From Gammaproteobacteria bacterium (GTDB lineage Bacteria; Pseudomonadota; Gammaproteobacteria; Thiotrichales; Thiotrichaceae): a stretch of 64,000 nt of DNA. A program made the translations under genes and the position numbers. The stretch spans positions 62,001 through 126,000 of the forward strand of contig JAHJJD010000075.1 of NCBI GenBank assembly GCA_018822845.1. Direction: 5' to 3'. The notes under the pieces are model-generated. The model made no database searches. It was given only the letters and a program-made list of their open reading frames with translations, and was not told the origin of the DNA. Below, in pieces: positions 10,649-19,474 of the stretch. Numbering within the stretch: the first letter of the stretch is position 1; every line of letters begins with the position of its first letter.

Positions 10649-12460
10649 ATGGCACAAATATTCAACAACCTTGTCTTGTTCCCGTTCAGTGTACGCCAAA
10701 CTCTCCGCCTGATACTGGCGCTTGTTTGTCTGTGGGCGGTGAATGCCTGGGCGCTCAAGCCGGATTACGGTGAGAATGAGGAAACGCAGCTCATCACGCT
10801 TGACGCCCGCCAGCAAACCCGCATCGCCGTCAACCAGATCGGCTACCTGCCGGATGCACCCAAACGCGCCATCCTGCTGAATGCCGCGTCGCAGGAGCCA
10901 TTGCAACTGGTGCAGACGCCCGACAGGCTTATGCTGGAATTGCCACTGGAACCGGAACGGGCAGTGGACAAGGCGGCGCAGGGCTTGCAGAACCAATGGG
11001 TGGATTTCAGTAAAATCAGGCTGCCAGGTGAATACTTCCTGCGCCAGGGCGAACTCAAGTCTGCTGTTTTCCGGATCGGTGCAGACGTTTACGCCAACCC
11101 TTCATGGCTGCTGCAACGCAGTTATTACCTGCAACGCTGCGGGGTGGCGTTACATGACCCCATCAGTGATCTGGAGCACGCAGCCTGCCATACCGGCGAT
11201 GCGCTGTATGCCCGCACGGATGAGATCAACGCAGCCAACGCGCCGCACGAAGCTGCCGGTGGTTGGCATGATGCAGGCGATTTCGGCAAATACATGGCAA
11301 CCGCTACCGTGACGGTCAACCGCCTGATGAGCCTGTACCTGATGCAGCCGCAACGCTATCGGGATGGCGATCTCTACATCCCCGAATCCGGCAATGGCAA
11401 ACCCGACCTGCTGGATGAGGTCACTTTCGAACTGACCTGGATGCTGAAAATGCAGCGCATGGATGGCGCTGTCTACCGCAAGCTGGCTGGTCCTAAGTGG
11501 GTTTCCGCCCGCAAGCCGGAAGATGATACGGAGCAGCGCTATATTTACGGCGTCACCGCACCCGAAACAGCGAAATTTGCCGCCAGCATGGCTCTGGCTG
11601 CCCGCACTTACCGTGACGTTTCCCTCGAAGATGCCGCACGCTACCGGGTGGCGGCGGAACATGCCTGGGGTTGGCTGGAAAAGCATCCCGCCATGGAGGT
11701 GGACTGGCAGAAAGCGGACGATGGCGGCTCGGGCAAGTACCTGTCTTCCGGCACCGATACCGAAGCCAGTCTGGAGTTCGACGATGACGACCGCCTGACC
11801 GCTGCCATTGAGATGTACCTGACCACGGGTGAAAGAAAGTACCGCGATTACGTGCTGGCGGTTGCGCCCGACATGCCGTACAGCCTGTATGAATGGAAAG
11901 ATGCCTCTGCGCTCTCCCTGTGGCATTTGCTGACCTATGACAAAACCCCGGAACTGGCTCCCCTGCGCAAGGACATCAACAGCAAATTGCTGGCGCGTGC
12001 AGATGACCTGCTGGTGGATGTGGAAAATTGCCCCTTGCGCATGGCCAACCAGCGGCTAGTGTGGGGCTCCAACAAGATGCTGGCGGAAGAGGGGATTACC
12101 TTGCTGCACGCCTGGCGCTACACGGGCGACGAACGCTATCTGGAGGCGGCACTGGATCAGGTCGACTACCTGTTTGGGCGCAACCCGTTTGCCCAATCGT
12201 TCATTACCATGGCAGGGGAAAGCGCTGTCAAAACGCCGCTGCATTTGTGGGGAACCGCCATCAAGCGCACCATTCCGGGTTTGTTGGTCGGCGGGCCGAA
12301 TGTGCTGGCGCAAGATAAGGTAGCTCCACGTGACCAGGGCATTTTCAGCTACGTGGATGATGAACGTGCCTATTCGGTCAATGAATATGCGATTGACTAC
12401 AATGCAGCGCTGATCGGCCTGCTGGAAACGCTGGCGATTTACCGCAGCCAGCCGCAGTAA
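10649..12460 (+). CDS. Glycoside hydrolase family 9 endoglucanase, secreted
   Basis: 603 residues. An N-terminal hydrophobic signal (about 16-35, ending VNAWA) is followed by a CelD-type immunoglobulin-like domain (about 55-145, starting IAVNQIGYLPDAPKRA) and the (alpha/alpha)6 GH9 catalytic domain. The GH9 hallmarks are there: GGWHDAGDFGKY (catalytic Asp 208 and 211), a conserved YLFGRNPFAQSF, and the C-terminal SVNEYAIDYNAALIG with the acid Glu near 579. It would hydrolyse internal beta-1,4-glucan bonds by inversion. It is a lone gene in the block between hisD and hisC. With the GH-A/CBM9 protein at 3288 it suggests cellulose or sheath-glucan processing (inference). Confidence 0.93.
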   Translation: MAQIFNNLVLFPFSVRQTLRLILALVCLWAVNAWALKPDYGENEETQLITLDARQQTRIAVNQIGYLPDAPKRAILLNAASQEPLQLVQTPDRLMLELPLEPERAVDKAAQGLQNQWVDFSKIRLPGEYFLRQGELKSAVFRIGADVYANPSWLLQRSYYLQRCGVALHDPISDLEHAACHTGDALYARTDEINAANAPHEAAGGWHDAGDFGKYMATATVTVNRLMSLYLMQPQRYRDGDLYIPESGNGKPDLLDEVTFELTWMLKMQRMDGAVYRKLAGPKWVSARKPEDDTEQRYIYGVTAPETAKFAASMALAARTYRDVSLEDAARYRVAAEHAWGWLEKHPAMEVDWQKADDGGSGKYLSSGTDTEASLEFDDDDRLTAAIEMYLTTGERKYRDYVLAVAPDMPYSLYEWKDASALSLWHLLTYDKTPELAPLRKDINSKLLARADDLLVDVENCPLRMANQRLVWGSNKMLAEEGITLLHAWRYTGDERYLEAALDQVDYLFGRNPFAQSFITMAGESAVKTPLHLWGTAIKRTIPGLLVGGPNVLAQDKVAPRDQGIFSYVDDERAYSVNEYAIDYNAALIGLLETLAIYRSQPQ

Positions 12461-12473
12461 GCCGTGAGGTTTG

Positions 12474-13943
12474 CTATGGCCGCCGTGGTGGCACGTTGGG
12501 GAATTCACCCAGATATTCCGTTTTCCACCAGTCGCCTGTCTGGGCGCGCTCTGCCGCTGTGGTGAAGCGGTAGCGGAACACCACGACCCGTAATAATTTC
12601 GGCGGTTTCTTGCCTTCAAACGGGTTGTGCGCCAGCAGGTTGGTGATGGCTGGGCGGTTGTCCTGTAATGCCCGCATGAATGGGATGAACCAATAACCAA
12701 CATCTTCGTTTTGCGGGGGAATGAACCACATCATCCAGTCCAGTCGTGGATGGTGCGGCATGATGAAGGCAGGTGCCCTTTCCAGCGCATCAGGCTTGTA
12801 GCGGAACAAATAAGGCTCCCAGTCGATGCCGTCGTAACTGCCCACAATCAGCAGTTCCTGCCGTTCGGTCTGCATGTTCGGGAAGACGTGATAGACATTG
12901 CCGATGCCGTAGCGTGGGCCAAGCGTGGTGAATGTATGCAGGGCGTGGGGCAGGGGGCGGTTGCTCAGCATCGACAATGCTGCGTTCAAGCTGATCGCCA
13001 TGATCAGGATGGCGAATGCGCCTGTCAGGGCTTTCAGCAGCAAGCCGGGTGCGTGAATGCCCGCGCGTATCCTTTCCTGCAAGCGGCTGGACAGCACCCT
13101 GCCGACAATTTTATCGTCCAGCAGGAACAGGCAGAGCAATATGGTCAGCAGGTTGATGAAATTGTGGTTGCTGGTCGCCATGATCAACAGTTGCATGATG
13201 ATGGTGACGATGGCAGCAAAAATGCGGAATGGGCGCGGCAGGAAAATGAAAAATGGCACAATCAGTTCGGCGAAAAAGGCCAAACCCACCCCTGACTTCA
13301 GTAGCCACTCCGGTAACTGGTGTGCATACCATGAGCCTATGTGCGGCAGCGGCTGGGTTTCAAAATAATACTTCAGCGTGGTGAAGCTGCTCCACGACGG
13401 GTCGCCGCTGGCCAGCTTGGAAAAGCCGGAGAGGAAACGCAGCCGGAACAGCAGCCAGTGATACAGGAAAATCACCAGATGGCTGGGTGCATTCAGCAGG
13501 AAAATCGCCAGAAAACCGCATTCCAGCAATAAAAAATCCCACTGGAAACTCATGAATACCTGCCCGGCGTGGTACAGCGACAGATACAGTACGAATAGCA
13601 GAATCAGGTTCAGTCGCTGCATACCCAAGCCCAGCAGCAGGGCAACGGCAAGGATAACGCCCATAATGGCAGCGCCCTGCAAGGCCAGCGAGCTGCTGTT
13701 GAACCAGAACAGGGTTGGCACTTTCAGCCAGGCGCTATAGCCAAATTCCGTAAACAGATGCTTGAGTAATTCGCCGAAAGGCAGAATGCCGTCCGGGCCA
13801 GCCAACCCGTCAATTTGCACGGAGAGTGACAGGAATGCAGCCAGATAGACCAGCGCCAATCCTTTCAGAAATAACCAACTGGTAAGCTGATGATTATTTG
13901 CCGGTTCTACCAGCCAGTCCGGCAAATATCTGATTTTCTCCAT
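12474..13943 (-). CDS. Lipase maturation factor family membrane protein
   Basis: 489 residues with about eight to ten predicted membrane segments. It then has a C-terminal soluble part with YDGIDWEPYLFRYKPDALER and PPQNEDVGYWFIPF. LMF-family signatures are FMSFQWDFLLLECGFLAIFL, RLRFLSGFSKLASGDPSW and TLKYYFETQPLPHIGSWYAH. In animals LMF1 helps lipases fold in the ER; the bacterial role is not established. A good Shine-Dalgarno (ggaggg) precedes the ATG. It converges with the GH9 gene, leaving 13 bases between the stops. Confidence 0.9.
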   Translation of the reverse strand: MEKIRYLPDWLVEPANNHQLTSWLFLKGLALVYLAAFLSLSVQIDGLAGPDGILPFGELLKHLFTEFGYSAWLKVPTLFWFNSSSLALQGAAIMGVILAVALLLGLGMQRLNLILLFVLYLSLYHAGQVFMSFQWDFLLLECGFLAIFLLNAPSHLVIFLYHWLLFRLRFLSGFSKLASGDPSWSSFTTLKYYFETQPLPHIGSWYAHQLPEWLLKSGVGLAFFAELIVPFFIFLPRPFRIFAAIVTIIMQLLIMATSNHNFINLLTILLCLFLLDDKIVGRVLSSRLQERIRAGIHAPGLLLKALTGAFAILIMAISLNAALSMLSNRPLPHALHTFTTLGPRYGIGNVYHVFPNMQTERQELLIVGSYDGIDWEPYLFRYKPDALERAPAFIMPHHPRLDWMMWFIPPQNEDVGYWFIPFMRALQDNRPAITNLLAHNPFEGKKPPKLLRVVVFRYRFTTAAERAQTGDWWKTEYLGEFPNVPPRRP

Positions 13944-14000
13944 GTTGCCCTCCGGGGGCGTTCCCGATGGCTGTATCCTGCCGGTTTCCGGGGTGCGGGA

Positions 14001-14972
14001 TCAAGTGTTTGCAATGAGCTGCCCGCGCAGCCATTGTGTGATGCGTTGTTCCAGCCAGTATTCTGCCTGCCACGGCGTGCTACCACTGACAAAACCGACG
14101 TGCCCACCGTGTGTGGTCAGTTCCAGTGTCACGCTGTCGCTGAGCATGTCTTGATCGGGTGCGGTGGTCGGGTACATGAAGGGGTCGTCTTGCGCATGAA
14201 TGATCAGGGTCGGCGTCTGGATGTGCTTGATGAACTGTGCGGAACTGCTGCGGGTGTAGTAGTCGTGTGCGTCCGTAAAGCCGTTCAATGGTGCAGTAAT
14301 CTGGTCGTCGAAAGCAAAGATCGTTGCCAGTTTGGCGGGGTCGACTTGCAAGGGCTGTTCCCGCTGGCTGAACTTGCGCCGGTAAGCGGCTTTCAGCTTG
14401 TTGGTCAGGCAACGTCCATAAATCACGGAAAAGCCCTTTTCCAGCTTGCGTGCGCATTCCTCAAGCTGAAATGGCACAGAAACAGCAACAACTGCCTGCA
14501 AGCCCGACTCCGCGCCGCTTTCCCCCGCATATTTGAGGATCAGGTTGCCGCCGAGTGAGAAACCGACAGCGGCATCCGGCATCCTGCCTGTGTTGCGCAG
14601 GTGGGCGATCACTTCCGCCACATCCGCCGTCCGCCCGGAATGGTAGCTGCTGGCGTGACGGTTGGGTTCGCCGCTGCATCCGCGCAGGTGCATGAAGACG
14701 CTGGCGAAACCCGCTTTGTGCAGGGCCAGCAGCAGGGTCTGGGCGTAATGCGATTGCAGTGAACCTTCCAGCCCATGGATTACCAGCACCAGCGGCGAGC
14801 CGGGACGTGGGTAGCTGGCAATGTCGATGAAATCACCGTCGGCCAGTTCCACCCGCTCGTGTTGCAGGTCGAGTTTGGGGCGTGGGCGGAAAAATACCGG
14901 CCACAGGGTTTGCAGGTGGGGGGATTTGAGCCACCAGGCGGGGCGGAAGGTGGAGTTGGTTTTCTTGTTCAT
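14001..14972 (-). CDS. Alpha/beta-fold hydrolase, YheT family
   Basis: 323 residues. Starts RPAWWLKSPHLQTLWPVFFR, typical of YheT. The nucleophile elbow is AVGFSLGGNLILKYAGE and the likely catalytic His is in THGGHVGF near the C-terminus; the Asp is probably in IIHAQDDPFM. The oxyanion region is LVIHGLEGSLQSHYAQ. The family contains esterases of unknown natural substrate. It ends 57 bases upstream of the lipase maturation factor gene on the same strand, so the two may be cotranscribed. Confidence 0.92.
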   Translation of the reverse strand: MNKKTNSTFRPAWWLKSPHLQTLWPVFFRPRPKLDLQHERVELADGDFIDIASYPRPGSPLVLVIHGLEGSLQSHYAQTLLLALHKAGFASVFMHLRGCSGEPNRHASSYHSGRTADVAEVIAHLRNTGRMPDAAVGFSLGGNLILKYAGESGAESGLQAVVAVSVPFQLEECARKLEKGFSVIYGRCLTNKLKAAYRRKFSQREQPLQVDPAKLATIFAFDDQITAPLNGFTDAHDYYTRSSSAQFIKHIQTPTLIIHAQDDPFMYPTTAPDQDMLSDSVTLELTTHGGHVGFVSGSTPWQAEYWLEQRITQWLRGQLIANT

Positions 14973-15062
14973 GTGTCAAGTATAACGGTAATCGGTTGGT
15001 ATTTGCGGTCAGGTTTTATGTGTACTAATATAAAGTCCTACATCCTACAATTTGGTGGAGAC

Positions 15063-15308
15063 ATGCAACACATCATTAATTTGCGTGAAGCGAACCAGTA
15101 TCTTTCACGCTATATCAGCCAGCTTAAAACAGGCGATGAAGTCGTGATCACGAAACATGGCAAACCCGTTGCTCGGTTGCTACCTGTTATTGAAGAACAG
15201 GCGTTGTCCGAAGATCAGCAGGCGGCATTGCAACGTCTACGCGCCCGCAGCCGTAAAGGCTATCATCTGGGTGGGCAAGGCGTTGTCAGGGCTGAACTGC
15301 ATGAGTGA
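15063..15308 (+). CDS. Antitoxin of Phd/YefM family
   Basis: 81 residues. The N-terminus IINLREANQYLSRYISQLKT and the motif GDEVVITKHGKPVARLLPV are the DNA-binding fold of Phd/YefM antitoxins. The basic C-terminal tail is the expected toxin-binding part. It would neutralise the PIN toxin coded next and repress the operon. A Shine-Dalgarno (ggtggag) lies just before the ATG. The stop overlaps the toxin start by eight bases. Confidence 0.9.
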   Translation: MQHIINLREANQYLSRYISQLKTGDEVVITKHGKPVARLLPVIEEQALSEDQQAALQRLRARSRKGYHLGGQGVVRAELHE

Positions 15309-15897
15309 GTTCCTGCTGACACTGGATACCAATATCCTGCTGTATTCGGTCGACAAGGATGCAGGTGTGAAGCAATATCAAGCGTTGGAAGTAATTGAGC
15401 GGGCCGCAATTGAGCAAACCGGCGTGTTGACCTTGCAGGCCTTGAGTGAGTTTTACTTTGCAGCAGTGCGCAAGGGCAAGATGCCTGCTGACGACGCGAG
15501 GGCGCAGGTCGAGGACTGGCAGATTCTGTTTCCGACCATTGTTCCGTCCGCGCAGACCCTGGTGAATGCGCTGAAGGTGGTGCATGAACATAACATTCAG
15601 TTCTGGGATGCGATGGTGTGGGCAGTGGCCAAGGAGAATGGAGTGAAAACCCTGCTGAGCGAAGATTTCCAGCATGGGCGCGTGTTGGGTGGGGTGCGGT
15701 TCGTGAATCCGTTTCTGGAAGTGGCAGGGGTGGCAGAACCCATGACTGAGTATGCGGCTCGTGTCATTCATGCCGAAACTGACATTGTACTTGAGGATGA
15801 AACGTTTGAGCGCTTTGTTGAACTTGGCGGGCAGACTACCTCTCCCAGTCGGCCAATTCGGGAAGCCGCCAAGCGCCTTGATGATGAAGGATTCTGA
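15301..15897 (+). CDS. PIN-domain toxin (VapC-like) with antitoxin-like C-terminal tail
   Basis: 198 residues. Residues 1-138 are a PIN ribonuclease: LTLDTNILLYS (Asp9), LSEFYF (Glu50), FWDAMVWAVA (Asp103), LLSEDFQHGR and the end GVRFVNPF. Most such toxins stop there. Here another 58 residues follow (MTEYAARVIHAETDIVLEDE, ETFERFVELGG, RPIREAAKRLDDEGF) that resemble the C-terminal half of a DUF1778/TacA-type antitoxin. The gene overlaps its Phd partner. The tail is either a fusion remnant of a former neighbouring antitoxin or an intramolecular inhibitor; the sequence cannot decide. Catalytic acids appear intact. Confidence 0.85.
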   Translation: MSEFLLTLDTNILLYSVDKDAGVKQYQALEVIERAAIEQTGVLTLQALSEFYFAAVRKGKMPADDARAQVEDWQILFPTIVPSAQTLVNALKVVHEHNIQFWDAMVWAVAKENGVKTLLSEDFQHGRVLGGVRFVNPFLEVAGVAEPMTEYAARVIHAETDIVLEDETFERFVELGGQTTSPSRPIREAAKRLDDEGF

Positions 15898-15975
15898 GCG
15901 TTAGAGGTGTGAATTTTTCCATCCATAAATGCTATCCTTAACCCATCATAAGCCAATGACCCACCCAGCAAGCCA

Positions 15976-17145
15976 ATGCAGCAGATTTTCATCAGTTACG
16001 CCCAGGATCAGGCGCACGGGCAACGCCTCGCGGAGCAAGTGCAGCAGCAGTTGGGCACAGCAGGTTTCGCCGTGTTCCGCGATGTGGGCGGCATTATTCC
16101 CGGCACAACGTGGGCGCTTGAAATTGAACGCCAGTTGAAAGCCAGCAAGCTTGTGGTGTTGGTGGTATCAGCCAAGGCATTGAATTCCAGTTGGGTATTT
16201 GCCGAATACGACATGGCGCTGGAGCATGGCATCCCGATCATCCCTGTCTTTGCTGAAACACTGTCTGCTCCGTTGTGGTTGCGCCATCTTCAGCGGCTGG
16301 ATTTTTCCAGTCAGGCCGATTGGCAGGGGTTGGTGCAAGCAATTAACCAGCATATCCAGCAGCCCAATGCTTCTCCGCAACCTGCACCGACATCGCAGCC
16401 CAAACAGCCGTCATCGGCTTGGGCAAGCGCTTCGGGTGATGACCAGTACGGGCATTATGCTGATTTGAATGTCAAAGGCGTCATCCAGCGTTTCCGCTGG
16501 CTCAGTCCGGGTAAATTCCTGATGGGTTCGCCGCTTTCCGAGCCAGAACGTGGCGATGACGAATTCCTGCATGAAGTCACGCTGAGCCAGGGTTTCTGGC
16601 TGGCGGACACCGCTTGTACCCAGGCTTTGTGGCAAGCGGTGATGGGCGGCAACCCGGCCAAATTCAAGGAAACCCCCAATAATCCGGTTGAAAATGTCAG
16701 TTGGGATGATGCGCAAGGCTTTATCAAGAAATTGAATTCTCTTGCGGCTGGTTTGCACCTGCGCCTGCCGATGGAAGCAGAGTGGGAATATGCCTGCCGG
16801 GCAGGGACGGGCACCCGCTATTCTTTCGGTAATGACATTACAAAGCAGCAAGTGAATTACAATAAAAATGTGGGACAAACTGTCCCGGTCAAATCCCTTC
16901 CAGCCAATCCGTGGGGTTTGTACGAAATGCACGGCAATGTCTGGGAATGGTGTCAGGACTGGTACGGTTCTTATCCGGCGGAGCCGGTAGTTGACCCGCA
17001 AGGGTCACAGTCAGACTTTTTCCGCGTGTTGCGCGGTGGCTCTTGGTTCTACAACGGCAGGTCCTGCCGTTCTGCTGATCGCCACCGCGACGATCCGGGT
17101 TTTCGCCGCAGCCTCTACGGTTTTCGCCTGGCCCGAGGTCTTTGA
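15976..17145 (+). CDS. TIR domain - formylglycine-generating-enzyme-like (C-type lectin fold) fusion; probable DGR target
   Basis: 389 residues. Residues 1-125 form a TIR domain (IFISYAQDQAHGQRLAEQV, LVVLVVSAKALNSSWVFAEY). Glu77 sits where TIR NADases carry the catalytic Glu. A P/Q-rich linker (about 125-150) leads to an FGE-sulfatase/SUMF domain (about 155-389): FLMGSPLSEPERGDDE, PVENVSWDDAQGF, LRLPMEAEWEYACRAG, NPWGLYEMHGNVWEWCQDW, RVLRGGSW...GFRLARGL. This fold is also the usual variable domain of diversity-generating retroelements. The last 34 codons have the matching pattern (see the 17023-17142 entry). Inferred role: a ligand-sensing lectin domain controlling a TIR effector, i.e. a conflict or immunity protein. 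True FGE activity is doubtful. Confidence 0.87.
   Translation: MQQIFISYAQDQAHGQRLAEQVQQQLGTAGFAVFRDVGGIIPGTTWALEIERQLKASKLVVLVVSAKALNSSWVFAEYDMALEHGIPIIPVFAETLSAPLWLRHLQRLDFSSQADWQGLVQAINQHIQQPNASPQPAPTSQPKQPSSAWASASGDDQYGHYADLNVKGVIQRFRWLSPGKFLMGSPLSEPERGDDEFLHEVTLSQGFWLADTACTQALWQAVMGGNPAKFKETPNNPVENVSWDDAQGFIKKLNSLAAGLHLRLPMEAEWEYACRAGTGTRYSFGNDITKQQVNYNKNVGQTVPVKSLPANPWGLYEMHGNVWEWCQDWYGSYPAEPVVDPQGSQSDFFRVLRGGSWFYNGRSCRSADRHRDDPGFRRSLYGFRLARGL
17023..17142 (+). other. Candidate DGR variable region (VR)
   Basis: Codons 350-389 of the TIR-FGE gene. The constant frame is RVLRGGSW - NGR-CRSA-R - DPG-R - GFRLAR. Between the constant parts lie clusters of codons that could all derive from AAC or AAT by changes at A only. 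They are TTC TAC AAC (358-360), TCC (363), GAT (368), CAC CGC GAC (370-372), TTT (376) and CGC AGC CTC TAC (378-381). This is the adenine-specific pattern of DGR mutagenesis. A G/C-rich stretch with a small cgcgc-cgg-gcgcg hairpin follows the stop (about 17189-17203) and could belong to the homing signal. No reverse transcriptase, Avd or template repeat is visible in the window. Confidence 0.65.
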
Positions 17146-17247
17146 GCTCAGTCCGGTCAGGAGCAGGCCAGCAGCCGATTGGGAGCCGCGCGCCGGGCGC
17201 GTGGGGCACAAGCGGGGGATGGACTGCGTGGCCAGTGCGGAGAATGC

Positions 17248-17277
17248 TCCCCCTCGCCCGCTTGGCGGGAGAGGGGG
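17248..17277. repeat. Palindromic C/G repeat upstream of hisC
   Basis: A tccccctcgcccgc - tt - ggcgggagaggggg palindrome, of the same kind as those in the smc hinge and at 27270 and 51011. A second hairpin, gccgccgc-tgt-gcggcggc, follows at about 17293. They fill the 240 bases between the TIR-FGE gene and hisC. Confidence 0.7.
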
Positions 17278-17385
17278 GCGGGGGGTGAGGGTTGCCGCCG
17301 CTGTGCGGCGGCGATTTTGGCGTATGGCAAAACCCGCCTTTCCCCTATATCATCCCCCATTTACATTCCCAAGCCGGAAGCACGC

Positions 17386-18438
17386 ATGAGCCAATACTGG
17401 AGCAAGCTGGTACACGACCTCGACCCGTATGTGCCGGGTGAGCAGCCCAAAGACCAGCGCTACATCAAGCTGAACACCAACGAATGCCCATACCCGCCGT
17501 CACCGCAAGCGCTGGCAGCGATCCACGCGGCGGCAGACGACACCTTGCGGCTCTACCCCGACCCGAACGCGGATGTGCTTAAGGATGCTATTGCTGACTA
17601 CTACGGTGTGACCCGCGCCAACGTATTTGCCGGTAACGGTTCGGATGAAGTGCTGGCACATGTTTTCTGCGGCCTGCTCAAGCACGACAAACCGCTGTTG
17701 TTCCCTGACATCAGTTACAGCTTCTACCCGGTCTACGCCAACCTCTACCAGATAGATGTGAAGCAAGTCCCGCTGCGGGAAGACTTCCGTCTGTGCCTGG
17801 GTGATTACTCGGTAGATAACGGCGGCATCATTTTCCCCAACCCCAACGCACCGACCAGTATGGCGGTCGGGCTGGAAGCAATCGAAGCCCTGTTGCAAAC
17901 CTACCCCGATTCCGTGGTGGTGGTGGACGAAGCTTACGTCGACTTCGGTGGTGAAACCGCCATTCCCCTGACAGCGAAATACCCGAACCTGCTGGTAGTG
18001 CAAACCTTCTCCAAATCCCGCTCGCTGGCCGGATTACGGGTCGGTTTCGCCGTCGGGCATCCCGACCTGATCAATGCGCTGGAACGGGTGAAAAACTCCT
18101 TCAACTCCTACCCGCTGGGGCGCATGGTGATTGCCGGAGCCGCCGCCGCCATGCGCGACAAGGACTATTTCGAGCAAACCCGCCAGAAAATCATCGCCAC
18201 CCGTGAAACCAGCGTGCAGAAACTGATGGAACTTGGGTTCACCGTGCTGCCTTCCGCCGCCAACTTCGTGTTTGCCCGCCCGCCAGCCGGTAACGCTGAA
18301 GAAATCTACCTGAAGCTGAAGCAGCGCGGTGTACTGGTGCGCTATTTCAACAAGCCACGTATCAACGAATACCTGCGCATCACCATCGGCACTGATAAAG
18401 AAATGGCTGAATTCCTGCGGATACTTTCCGACCTATGA
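17386..18438 (+). CDS. hisC: Histidinol-phosphate aminotransferase
   Basis: 350 residues from ATG 17386; the frame continues upstream into repeat DNA and is not coding there. PLP-dependent class I/II transaminase making histidinol phosphate from imidazole-acetol phosphate. Motifs: [14 protein letters not shown] at the start, [31 protein letters not shown] and the PLP lysine in [16 protein letters not shown]. It overlaps the Nif3-like gene by four bases (atga). In relatives it directly follows hisD; the accessory block has separated them, so it probably has its own promoter or reads from upstream. Confidence 0.96.
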   Translation: MSQYWSKLVHDLDPYVPGEQPKDQRYIKLNTNECPYPPSPQALAAIHAAADDTLRLYPDPNADVLKDAIADYYGVTRANVFAGNGSDEVLAHVFCGLLKHDKPLLFPDISYSFYPVYANLYQIDVKQVPLREDFRLCLGDYSVDNGGIIFPNPNAPTSMAVGLEAIEALLQTYPDSVVVVDEAYVDFGGETAIPLTAKYPNLLVVQTFSKSRSLAGLRVGFAVGHPDLINALERVKNSFNSYPLGRMVIAGAAAAMRDKDYFEQTRQKIIATRETSVQKLMELGFTVLPSAANFVFARPPAGNAEEIYLKLKQRGVLVRYFNKPRINEYLRITIGTDKEMAEFLRILSDL

Positions 18439-19190
18439 ACCTCTACGAACTCGAAACCCACCTCAACCAATTGCTGAACATCGGCAAATTCCGCGACTAC
18501 GGCCCCAACGGCCTGCAAGTCGAGGGCAGGGCAGAGGTACAAAAGATCGTCACTGGCGTGAGCGCCACTCAGGAGCTGCTGGATGCTGCTGTCGAGCTTA
18601 ACGCCGATGCCGTACTCGTCCATCACGGCTATTTCTGGAAAAACGAATCGCCGGTCATTCGTGGCATGAAAAAGCGCCGTATTGCGACCCTGCTCAAGCA
18701 CGACATCAGCCTATTCGGTTACCATCTGCCGCTGGATGCGCACCCGGAACTTGGCAATAATGCCCAACTGGCCAAATTACTCGGCATCCAGAACGAAGGT
18801 GTGATGGATGAGCGCGAACTGCAAGGCGTCGGCAATATTGGCTCACTGCCGGAGCCGCAATCGCTGGAAGCTTTCGGTAAACATGTTGCAAACGTATTGG
18901 GGCGTGAACCTTTGTTGATCTCCGCTGGTGATCAGCCCATCCGCCGCATCGCCTGGTGCACTGGCGGGGCGCAAGGCTATATCCAGCAAGCGTTTGATCT
19001 GGGGATGGATGCTTACCTCAGTGGCGAAATTTCCGAACACACCGTGCACAGCGCCCGTGAAAATGGCATCCACTACATCGCAGCCGGACACCATGCAACC
19101 GAACGCTACGGCATCAAGGCGCTGGGCGAATATCTGGCTAAAACCTTTGGTTTTGAGCACCTCTTTCTCGATTTGAACAACCCTGCATAA
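18435..19190 (+). CDS. Nif3-like / YbgI family dinuclear metal protein
   Basis: 251 residues. Family motifs: [58 protein letters not shown] and the late metal-site [16 protein letters not shown]. The conserved histidines bind two metal ions in a toroidal hexamer. It is often annotated as GTP cyclohydrolase 1 type 2, but the physiological reaction is not settled. Its start is coupled to hisC, and petABC lies 284 bases downstream, as in Pseudomonas-type synteny (recalled, not checked). Confidence 0.92.
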   Translation: MNLYELETHLNQLLNIGKFRDYGPNGLQVEGRAEVQKIVTGVSATQELLDAAVELNADAVLVHHGYFWKNESPVIRGMKKRRIATLLKHDISLFGYHLPLDAHPELGNNAQLAKLLGIQNEGVMDERELQGVGNIGSLPEPQSLEAFGKHVANVLGREPLLISAGDQPIRRIAWCTGGAQGYIQQAFDLGMDAYLSGEISEHTVHSARENGIHYIAAGHHATERYGIKALGEYLAKTFGFEHLFLDLNNPA

Positions 19191-19474
19191 GACAGGTTAT
19201 TTCAGCTTTTTTGTGCTATCATGCCCGCGCTTTTCCAGTTGAGTGGATTTGCTGAGATTCATGACCTAAATCAATGTGACCTTAGGTGTTGCTATGAGTA
19301 GCGCAATTACGCTTGATTTTGCTCATGAGTTCGGACATTCTACGGTGTCTTTTAGCATTTGCTAATATGGGCATGTGCTGTGCAGATATGCAAAAATTCA
19401 GTGCTTTTGCAAGTGGTTTTTTATCGCGTGCAAGGGTGCATCTTGTGTTTTGATTATTTGGGAGAGAGCAAACG

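Noticed and set aside
17146-17385. Template repeat for the DGR next to the variable region
   Set aside because: The downstream DNA is G/C-rich with palindromes and has no A-rich near-copy of 17023-17142, and no RT gene follows.
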